Shown here: piece after piece, positions 6,383 to 11,266 of the stretch
Layout of the letters: each line of letters starts with the position of its first letter
How positions within the stretch are numbered: position 1 is the stretch's first letter
Source: Gammaproteobacteria bacterium
GTDB lineage: Bacteria > Pseudomonadota > Gammaproteobacteria > Pseudomonadales > Azotimanducaceae
Direction of reading: 5' to 3'
Assembly: GCA_002704325.1 (NCBI GenBank)
Contig: PAFJ01000009.1
Coordinates: 1-11,266, forward strand
Length of the DNA: 11,266 bases
The notes under the pieces: model-generated
Seen by the model: only the letters and a program-made list of their open reading frames with translations
What the model was told of the DNA's origin: nothing
Databases searched by the model: none
Position numbers and translations under genes: made by a program

Positions 6383-7264
6383 ATGCGCATCTGGGATGAG
6401 CACGTTCAGCATTACCGCGACCATGGTTATGCCATTGTCGAGAATTTTTTAACGCCGGACGAGTTAGCCGGTGCGCGTGCTGACGTAGAAGCGTTCATCC
6501 CCGGCTGGTTAGATTATGCGGATGATCCGAGCAGATCTAAGCCGATAGGCTGGGATGAAAGTCAACGATCCCGCCGCGGGATGCGATTTCCGTTTCGCGG
6601 CGCCCATCTCAATGCGATTACCTTGCACCCTGAGTTGCGCCGTTTTGCATCATTGATGACCGGCGACGAAGCGCTTTTTTGTGAACAATCGGATCTCACC
6701 TATAAGTGCAAAGGGCACTATGGCGATACGGATCAGATGATGCATCTTGATTACGTTAACCATACTTTGGCCTATCCGCCTGACCGGCCGGAGTATTGGC
6801 AAACTGCATTTCTGATTTATTACACCGATGTGGCGATTCACCAAGCGCCGACTGCCGTGTGTTCATGGCAGCATTATCGTAATGAGATTCTATGGCCGGC
6901 TGTGTATGAGCGCAGCCAGCGCGCGCAGCTATATGACAACGAGGTGAAGGTTACTGTTCCGGCAGGTTCGTTGTTGGCTTACAGCATGCGCACCTTTCAC
7001 CGAGGCACTGCATTCCTACAGGAGGGCGCACGCGTGGGGCATTTCATCAGTTATGCGCCAAAACGGCCTAAATGGATGGGTATTGTCGGTTGGCCCGAGC
7101 AGGGGGTTTATCGGAGCTTTTCTGCATGGGTAGAGCAGGCGACATTAGACGAGCGAGAGCTCATTGGGTTTCCTGCCCCGGGAGATGACTATTGGACTGC
7201 AGAAACACTTGCTGGTGTTGCCGCACGTTTCCCGAATATGGACATGAGCCCATACAGTGATTAA
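6383..7264 (+). CDS. Phytanoyl-CoA dioxygenase (PhyH) family protein 1
   Basis: This 293-residue protein belongs to the Fe(II)/2-oxoglutarate dioxygenases of the PhyH family, which couple decarboxylation of 2-oxoglutarate to hydroxylation of a substrate. The iron triad is visible: His121 and Asp123 in MMHLDYVNH, and His206 in MRTFHRGTAF. Arg217 in GARVGHFISY, eleven residues after the distal His, should bind 2-oxoglutarate. The N-terminus (HYRDHGYAIVENFLTPDEL) is the typical PhyH opening. The ATG at 6383 follows GGAGGAG by a few bases; an in-frame ATG at 6365 lacks a site. It opens a five-gene operon, 21 bases before the amidohydrolase gene. The family includes enzymes on CoA esters, free small molecules and natural products, so the substrate is unknown despite nearby crotonases. 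Confidence 0.88.
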   Translation: MRIWDEHVQHYRDHGYAIVENFLTPDELAGARADVEAFIPGWLDYADDPSRSKPIGWDESQRSRRGMRFPFRGAHLNAITLHPELRRFASLMTGDEALFCEQSDLTYKCKGHYGDTDQMMHLDYVNHTLAYPPDRPEYWQTAFLIYYTDVAIHQAPTAVCSWQHYRNEILWPAVYERSQRAQLYDNEVKVTVPAGSLLAYSMRTFHRGTAFLQEGARVGHFISYAPKRPKWMGIVGWPEQGVYRSFSAWVEQATLDERELIGFPAPGDDYWTAETLAGVAARFPNMDMSPYSD

Positions 7265-7285
7265 TACCGTTAGAAGGAGAGTAAA

Positions 7286-8299
7286 GTGAGCGCGAATTTA
7301 GAGCCTAAATCTTCGGCATGGCTGGATCAGGTACAAGAAGAGATTATAGATCCTAGTCGGCGGATTATTGATCCTCACCATCATCTATGGTCCGAGCCGT
7401 TAATGTTTGGCCGCTATGAACTGGCAGACCTATGGGCGGACACGGGTTCTGGGCATAACATTGAAAAAACTGTATTCATCGACTGTCATGCTAATTACCG
7501 ATCGGATGGGCCGGGCCGCCTGAAACCCATAGGCGAAACCGAATATGTAGCAGAGGTAGCGGCCGCCAGCCGCGCTAACCCAGAACAGGCTACGATCGCA
7601 GCAATCGTTAGTCATGCGAACCTCTTGCTTGGTGATGAGGTGGAGGAGGTCTTGCTGGCGCATGAGCAAGCGGGTCAGGGATTGTTCAGGGGTATTCGTC
7701 ATGCGGGCCCCTACGACGATACGGGTACGTTAGCTAACGCGGGTGGCGGGCGCCCCTGCCCCTACCATGAAGAAGCCTTTCGGCAAGGTGTGCACAGGCT
7801 CGCAGCTTTGGGCTACAGCTATGATACTTGGCATTTTCACATGCAGAATTCGGCATTCTTATCGCTTGCTCAAGCGGTTCCAGAGGCGACCATGGTGCTC
7901 GATCATTTCGGCACACCCTTAGGTGCTGGCGCTTATGCTGATAAGCGCGAGGAAATATTTGCGCAGTGGAGAAAAGATATCGCCGCAATTGCGGAGTGCC
8001 CGAATGTGTATGCGAAGTTAGGTGGCTTGGCGATGATAGACAATGGATTTGGTTGGGATGCCCAGAGTCGACCGCCCACGTCCGACGAATTTGTTGCCGC
8101 TCAACGTCGCTATTATGAACACGCAATAGAGTGTTTCGGTCCAGAGCGCTGTATGTTTGAGAGCAATTTTCCAGTAGATCGGCTGTCGATTTCCTATCCG
8201 GTGCTTTGGAATGGCCTGAAGAAAATTGCTGCGCAGTATTCTGCAGATGAACAAGACGCAATGTTTTACGGTACCGCGGCCAAGGTATACAAGGTTTGA
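7286..8299 (+). CDS. Amidohydrolase-2/COG3618-type TIM-barrel hydrolase
   Basis: A 337-residue TIM-barrel hydrolase of the amidohydrolase superfamily. IIDPHHHLW (27-35) is the strand-1 metal motif, VFIDCHANY (63-71) and GIRHAGP (136-142) are inner strands, DTWHFHMQ (180-187) carries strand-5 histidines, VLDHFGTP (204-211) strand 6, and MFESNFPVD (290-298) strand 8. In this subgroup strand 8 often reads SNFP/SDWP; here Asn294 occupies the usual Asp position, as in several relatives. Relatives hydrolyse lactones (sugar lactones, 2-pyrone-4,6-dicarboxylate, 4-sulfomuconolactone), so ring-opening of a lactone is the leading guess. The start is a GTG at 7286 with AAGGAGA five bases upstream. Its stop overlaps the start of the next gene, implying translational coupling. 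Decarboxylase activity, found elsewhere in the superfamily, is an alternative. Confidence 0.87.
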   Translation: MSANLEPKSSAWLDQVQEEIIDPSRRIIDPHHHLWSEPLMFGRYELADLWADTGSGHNIEKTVFIDCHANYRSDGPGRLKPIGETEYVAEVAAASRANPEQATIAAIVSHANLLLGDEVEEVLLAHEQAGQGLFRGIRHAGPYDDTGTLANAGGGRPCPYHEEAFRQGVHRLAALGYSYDTWHFHMQNSAFLSLAQAVPEATMVLDHFGTPLGAGAYADKREEIFAQWRKDIAAIAECPNVYAKLGGLAMIDNGFGWDAQSRPPTSDEFVAAQRRYYEHAIECFGPERCMFESNFPVDRLSISYPVLWNGLKKIAAQYSADEQDAMFYGTAAKVYKV

Positions 8300-9159
8300 A
8301 AACTCGACAAACATTTCCGCTCTCGTTGAGTGATAGCACGGTTCGGCAGTTCAATGACCAAGGTTTTGTGGTAACTCCAGACGTATTCTCCCGAGCCGAG
8401 TTGCTGACGTTGGGAGCGGCGGTTGATGATGAAGTGGCAAGGCGCTCAGCCCACGATACTCGCGAGATAAGTGCGAAAAGTACCTATGAACAGTCCTTCG
8501 TGCAGTGCATGCGGCTTTGGGAGACCAGCAATACGGTCAGAGAATTTGTCTGCGATGGCCGTTTGGCTGGCATGGCGGCGCAATTGTTGAAGGTGCCGTC
8601 GGTGCGGCTCTGGCAGGATCAGGCTCTGTACAAAGAGTCCGGAGGACGCGAGACGGATCCTCATCAGGATCAAACGTTTTGGCCTATTGGCGATGCACCC
8701 TTGGTGAGTGTTTGGATTCCATTCGATGCGGTTACACGCAGTAATGGCGCTATGGCGTATGTGCCCGAATCCCATCGCGCGGGTGGACTAAGGCCGGTGG
8801 ATATCACTCATACCACCGAACCCTACGATATTCTCAACGACCCTAAATTGGCCGAGCGCACGCCGAAATGGATGGAAGTAGATGCCGGAGACATGATTTG
8901 GCATCACGGCTATACCATTCACCAGGCGTCGGCTAACAGTAGTTCCGTAACACGACGTGTGTTCACTGTTGTTTTTATCGCAGACGGAAGCACTCGTAAA
9001 AAACCCTGGCCAACGTTTCCATTAGATCGAGATCAGGTCGGGGTGGGCGATGAAATAGCAGGGGAAGGTATGCCAGTACTTTGGCCTAAGCCTGATAAAA
9101 CGCCGCCAGTTCCAGACCGCCAGGGTGTCTTGCTCGGCGTTCAGTCAAGGGTGCTTTGA
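8296..9159 (+). CDS. Phytanoyl-CoA dioxygenase (PhyH) family protein 2
   Basis: A 287-residue second Fe(II)/2-oxoglutarate dioxygenase. Its metal ligands are His123 and Asp125 in TDPHQDQTFWP and His209 in HHGYTIHQASAN; Arg220, eleven residues on, should hold 2-oxoglutarate. SNGAMAYVPESHRAGG (149-164) is the classical PhyH segment, as is the opening VRQFNDQGFVVTPDVF. It is closer to canonical PhyH proteins than the first copy and shares little sequence with it outside the motifs. The likely start is a TTG at 8296 overlapping the amidohydrolase stop in a TTGA arrangement, pointing to translational coupling; the ribosome site is weak (AAGG about ten bases away) and a TTG near 8323 cannot be excluded. 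Its stop lies two bases before madL. A sequential hydroxylation with the first copy is possible but unproven. Confidence 0.87.
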   Translation: MKTRQTFPLSLSDSTVRQFNDQGFVVTPDVFSRAELLTLGAAVDDEVARRSAHDTREISAKSTYEQSFVQCMRLWETSNTVREFVCDGRLAGMAAQLLKVPSVRLWQDQALYKESGGRETDPHQDQTFWPIGDAPLVSVWIPFDAVTRSNGAMAYVPESHRAGGLRPVDITHTTEPYDILNDPKLAERTPKWMEVDAGDMIWHHGYTIHQASANSSSVTRRVFTVVFIADGSTRKKPWPTFPLDRDQVGVGDEIAGEGMPVLWPKPDKTPPVPDRQGVLLGVQSRVL

Positions 9160-9161
9160 TC

Positions 9162-9533
9162 ATGGTTGTTTATGGTGTCGGCTTGCTCGCTGCATGCATG
9201 CTAGTTGGAGTTATTTTGGGCGATCTGCTCGGTCAGTTGATCGGAGTACAGGCAAATGTGGGCGGCGTAGGAATTGCGATGCTGCTGCTGATCTGGGCGA
9301 CAAATGCCAGTCGCTTAACATTGCTGCTGGCACCTCCGACGTCCACCGGCATTACGTTTTGGAGTGCCATGTATATACCCATCGTGATCGCTATGGCGGC
9401 GAAACAGAATGTTGTCGCTGCGGTGTCTAGCGGCTGGCTCGCCTTGGTTGCCGGCGTTGCCGCCGTGGTTGTTAGTTTTGCGATGATTCCATTGCTGTCA
9501 CGCCTTGGTCCTAGGTCGCAAGATCAGTTATGA
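9162..9533 (+). CDS. madL: Malonate transporter subunit MadL
   Basis: A 123-residue hydrophobic protein with about four membrane spans, matching MadL in length and sequence: MVVYGVGLLAACMLVGVILG at the N-terminus, then DLLGQLIG, ANVGGVGIAMLLLIWATNAS (31-50) and STGITFWSAMYIPIVIAMAA (61-80). With MadM it forms the two-subunit malonate:sodium symporter first known from Malonomonas rubra, in the inner membrane. The ATG at 9162 is chosen because family members begin with this M-(V/I)-(V/I)-YGV sequence; a TTG at 9156 overlapping the PhyH stop would add only two residues. Its last bases overlap the madM start. Imported substrate is malonate in characterised members; here the operon partners suggest it might carry malonate or a related dicarboxylate. 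Confidence 0.92.
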   Translation: MVVYGVGLLAACMLVGVILGDLLGQLIGVQANVGGVGIAMLLLIWATNASRLTLLLAPPTSTGITFWSAMYIPIVIAMAAKQNVVAAVSSGWLALVAGVAAVVVSFAMIPLLSRLGPRSQDQL

Positions 9534-10297
9534 GTACGGCCGTTACACTGCTAGAACAGAACGCGCTGATAACCGCCTTCATGATTGTTGCGCTGTTATT
9601 GGCGGCCTCAAATTGGATAGCGGCAAGAATTTTTCAAGGGCAGATTCATGGTTCGGCCATTGCAATAACCCTAGGTTTATTGCTCGCCTATTGGGGCGGT
9701 TGGTCCAGTGGCGGCAGTAATGGTTTGGCAGATGTCAGTTTTTTTTCTGGACTGGGCATTTTGGGTGGCGCTATGTTTCGCGACTTCGCCATTGTTGCAA
9801 CGGCCTTTGGTGCCGATCTGGATGCACTCAAGCGCGCTGGTTGGGTTGGCGTGATGTCGGTGGTGCTGGGTGTAGTTTTATCGTTTGTGGTTGGTGCCGT
9901 TGTCGCTGTTGCCTTCGGGTTTTCCGATGCAGTTTCTATTAGCACGATTGGTGCGGGCGCGGCGACGTACATTGTCGGGCCGGTAACGGGCACCGCGTTA
10001 GGGGCAAGCTCCGGTGTTATTGCCTTGAGTGTCGCCGCTGGGCTCGTCAAAGCGATATTGGTTATGGTAGCAACGCCGTTGGTGGCCAAACGTATTGGTT
10101 TAGACAATCCTCAATCGGCGCTCATCTACGGTGGTCTTATGGGTACGACGAGTGGAGTCGCCGCCGGATTGGCGGCGACCGATCCAAAACTTGTGCCTTA
10201 TGGCGCGATGACCGCTACTTTTTATACAGGCGTCGGGTGTTTGTTAGCGCCGTCTTTACTCTATCTATTGGTGCTATCGCTACAGCGGCTTTTTTAA
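9530..10297 (+). CDS. madM: Malonate transporter subunit MadM
   Basis: A 255-residue polytopic membrane protein with roughly seven or eight hydrophobic spans, the partner of MadL in the malonate:sodium symporter. Conserved-looking segments include GGAMFRDFAIVATAFGADLD (79-98), GAGAATYIVGPVTGTALGAS (141-160) and GGLMGTTSGVAAGLAATDPK (201-220); the small-residue-rich repeats and the single charged ATDPK loop are typical of the family. It starts at an ATG in an ATGA overlap with the madL stop, a sign of coupled translation and equal subunit supply. It closes the five-gene operon, and its TAA overlaps the convergent stop of the ABM-domain gene. No malonate decarboxylase, malonyl-CoA synthetase or regulator gene accompanies it in the window. 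Confidence 0.92.
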   Translation: MSTAVTLLEQNALITAFMIVALLLAASNWIAARIFQGQIHGSAIAITLGLLLAYWGGWSSGGSNGLADVSFFSGLGILGGAMFRDFAIVATAFGADLDALKRAGWVGVMSVVLGVVLSFVVGAVVAVAFGFSDAVSISTIGAGAATYIVGPVTGTALGASSGVIALSVAAGLVKAILVMVATPLVAKRIGLDNPQSALIYGGLMGTTSGVAAGLAATDPKLVPYGAMTATFYTGVGCLLAPSLLYLLVLSLQRLF

Positions 10298-10307
10298 ATT
10301 AGCCGCT
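10284..10307. terminator. Hairpin spanning the convergent stop codons of madM and the ABM gene
   Basis: AGCGGCT (10284-10290) pairs perfectly with AGCCGCT (10301-10307) around a T/A-rich ten-base loop that holds both overlapping stop codons. The symmetry lets it act on transcripts from either side. There is no T-run beyond the stem, so it departs from the usual Rho-independent form. Confidence 0.45.
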
Positions 10308-10584
10308 CTGAGGGGTGCGGTATCCGCTCAACCAAGGGCAGTACTTTGGGTTTATATATTTCAACGAAGTTCTTGTTGTTGCGATGCGCGTCAAGATCCT
10401 CTGCAGTAGCCCACGACTCGATAAGCAAAAAGGTCTGCGCATCTGATCGTGAGTGATAGACCTCGAAACGTTCGCACCCAGGTTCTGTTAAAGATACCCT
10501 AGCTTGATCCAGCAGCAGTGCGCTTACTGTATCTATGTTGGCAGGATCAATGACCCGTAAGATGACGTTGTTGTGTTCCATCAT
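10294..10584 (-). CDS. Antibiotic biosynthesis monooxygenase (ABM) domain protein
   Basis: A 96-residue single-domain protein of the dimeric ferredoxin-like ABM/YgiN family, whose members are cofactor-free quinol monooxygenases, heme-degrading enzymes, or small isomerases and stress proteins. The signature is EPGCERFEVYHSRSDAQT (34-51), then LLIESWATAEDLDAHRNN (53-70), with an opening beta strand (NNVILRVID). Two ATGs in tandem, at 10584 and 10581, follow an AAGGA site; the second has the more usual seven-base spacing. Upstream in-frame codons to 10785 would run antisense through the esterase gene's start and lack family similarity. It is divergent from the esterase, with 104 bases between them, and convergent with madM. 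In a catabolic setting it may oxygenate or isomerise an electron-rich intermediate; the substrate is unknown. Confidence 0.85.
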   Translation of the reverse strand: MMEHNNVILRVIDPANIDTVSALLLDQARVSLTEPGCERFEVYHSRSDAQTFLLIESWATAEDLDAHRNNKNFVEIYKPKVLPLVERIPHPSERLI

Positions 10585-10688
10585 TATGTCCTTGCTGTCT
10601 TGCCACTCAGTGTGCCACATCCACTTGGTGCAGTGCTTTGTTACAGTATCGACGGTAGCTCGGCATATTTGCAGGGAGGCGGGAGCTA

Positions 10689-11266
10689 ATGAGTCTGACG
10701 GAAATGCAGGAAAGAATTTGGGTGGCAGAAAATACATTGCCCCTTTGGGTAGGTAGTGCGCCGCATGCCCTAGGTACCGGGCCATTGCATGAACCGCAGT
10801 TGTCTATCCATCTACCTCCAGATGAGTTGGCCAATGGTTGTGCGGTGATTGTTAATCCGGGCGGGGGCTATCGTATTCTTGCGTCCGATCATGAAGGTTT
10901 GCAGGTAGCCCGCTGGCTAAATCAACGCGGTATAGCCGCCTTTGTATTGCGCTATCGGGTTGGGCCAGACTATCCGACATCGATATCGCTCATGGATGGT
11001 CAGCGAGCGGTTAGACTGATCCGTTCGCGTGCTGAGAGCTTTAATATCGACGCGGATCGAATAGGGATGTTGGGATTCTCGGCAGGCGGCCATTTAGCAC
11101 TTGCTGTTGCAACCACTGGAGATGATGGCCAAGCTCAGGCGCGAGACCCCATTGATCGTTACGGCAGTCGGATTAATTTTTCGATCCCGGTATACGCGGT
11201 CAGCAATGGTGCTCGGCGCGGCCGTAAAGCAGACGAATATACGCCCACAGATGAGTGGGTTACCGC
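10689..11266 (+). CDS. Alpha/beta-hydrolase esterase, N-terminal part (cut by window end)
   Basis: An ATG at 10689 opens a frame that runs to the last base, giving 192 complete codons. The protein is an alpha/beta-hydrolase of the acetyl esterase/lipase (Axe1/BD-FAE-like) group: NPGGGYRILASDHEG (56-70) forms the oxyanion-hole loop in the place of the HGGG motif, the pattern AAFVLRYRVGP (83-93) follows, then DADRIGMLGFSAGGHLAL (121-138) with nucleophile Ser131. The acid and histidine of the triad lie beyond the window. Ribosome-site candidates are GGGAGG (10674-10679) and GGGAG (10681-10685). There is no signal peptide, so it is cytoplasmic as far as seen. The expected activity is removal of acyl groups from sugars or other small esters, which would suit the hydrolytic steps of the locus. 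It diverges from the ABM gene. Confidence 0.88.
   Translation, partial: MSLTEMQERIWVAENTLPLWVGSAPHALGTGPLHEPQLSIHLPPDELANGCAVIVNPGGGYRILASDHEGLQVARWLNQRGIAAFVLRYRVGPDYPTSISLMDGQRAVRLIRSRAESFNIDADRIGMLGFSAGGHLALAVATTGDDGQAQARDPIDRYGSRINFSIPVYAVSNGARRGRKADEYTPTDEWVT

Noticed and set aside
7734-8354. A 206-codon minus-strand frame antisense to the amidohydrolase
   Set aside because: The plus-strand frame has clear metal-binding motifs; the antisense product is low-complexity in pattern and has no recognisable domain.
9688-10107. A 139-codon minus-strand frame rich in Ala, Pro and Thr
   Set aside because: It is the mirror of the Gly/Ala/Val-rich membrane protein MadM, a usual cause of spurious open frames.
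10640-10669. Promoter-like GTTACA-N18-CATATT ahead of the esterase
   Set aside because: Both hexamers match only 4/6 and no supporting element is visible, so it is not listed as a feature.
10585-10785. A longer ABM protein started at 10785
   Set aside because: The added 67 residues lack ABM similarity, run antisense through the esterase start, and the ATGs at 10584/10581 have an AAGGA site.
1-11266. Insertion sequences, CRISPR arrays, tRNA genes, phage genes or toxin-antitoxin pairs
   Set aside because: No transposase motif, regularly spaced repeat, cloverleaf or matching small gene pair was seen on either strand.

Overview
The window looks like chromosomal DNA of a Gram-negative bacterium, most likely a Pseudomonadota and perhaps a marine gammaproteobacterium. 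The support is a lipobox lipoprotein, clear Shine-Dalgarno sites, tightly packed operons with occasional GTG/TTG starts, moderate GC by eye, and catabolic families common in oligotrophic proteobacteria. The lineage is inferred from gene content only. No RNA gene, transposase, CRISPR array, phage gene or transcriptional regulator was seen. No gene-free stretch exceeds 300 bases; the longest, 6233-6382, is a divergent promoter region.

Layout: (1) 1-171 minus, N-terminal part of a lipoprotein cut by the window edge. (2) 298-2286 minus, an operon of a glutathione S-transferase-like gene followed by a class III omega-amino-acid:pyruvate aminotransferase. (3) Divergent from it, 2392-5303 plus: a GMC-family FAD dehydrogenase large subunit, its gluconate-2-dehydrogenase-subunit-3-like partner, and a crotonase-fold protein resembling delta3,delta2-enoyl-CoA isomerases. 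(4) 5402-6232 minus, a second enoyl-CoA hydratase/isomerase. (5) Divergent from it, 6383-10297 plus, a very compact five-gene operon: PhyH-type dioxygenase, COG3618-type amidohydrolase, second PhyH-type dioxygenase, and malonate transporter subunits MadL and MadM. (6) 10294-10584 minus, an antibiotic-biosynthesis-monooxygenase (ABM) domain protein whose stop codon overlaps that of madM. (7) 10689 to the right edge, plus, an alpha/beta-hydrolase esterase cut by the window end.

Taken together this reads as a catabolic locus for an organic compound not identified here. The chemistry on offer is alcohol/sugar oxidation (GMC pair), alpha-ketoglutarate-dependent hydroxylation (two PhyH proteins), lactone or ester hydrolysis (amidohydrolase, esterase), double-bond handling on CoA thioesters (two crotonases), transamination and glutathione transfer, with a malonate-type carrier for uptake or release of a small dicarboxylate. 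The pathway link is inference; only the family assignments are well supported. The most notable points are the PhyH-amidohydrolase-PhyH-MadL-MadM operon, the MadLM carrier without any visible malonate-metabolising gene, the GMC dehydrogenase pair without a Tat signal or cytochrome, and palindromic operator-like sites just downstream of candidate promoters in both divergent regions.
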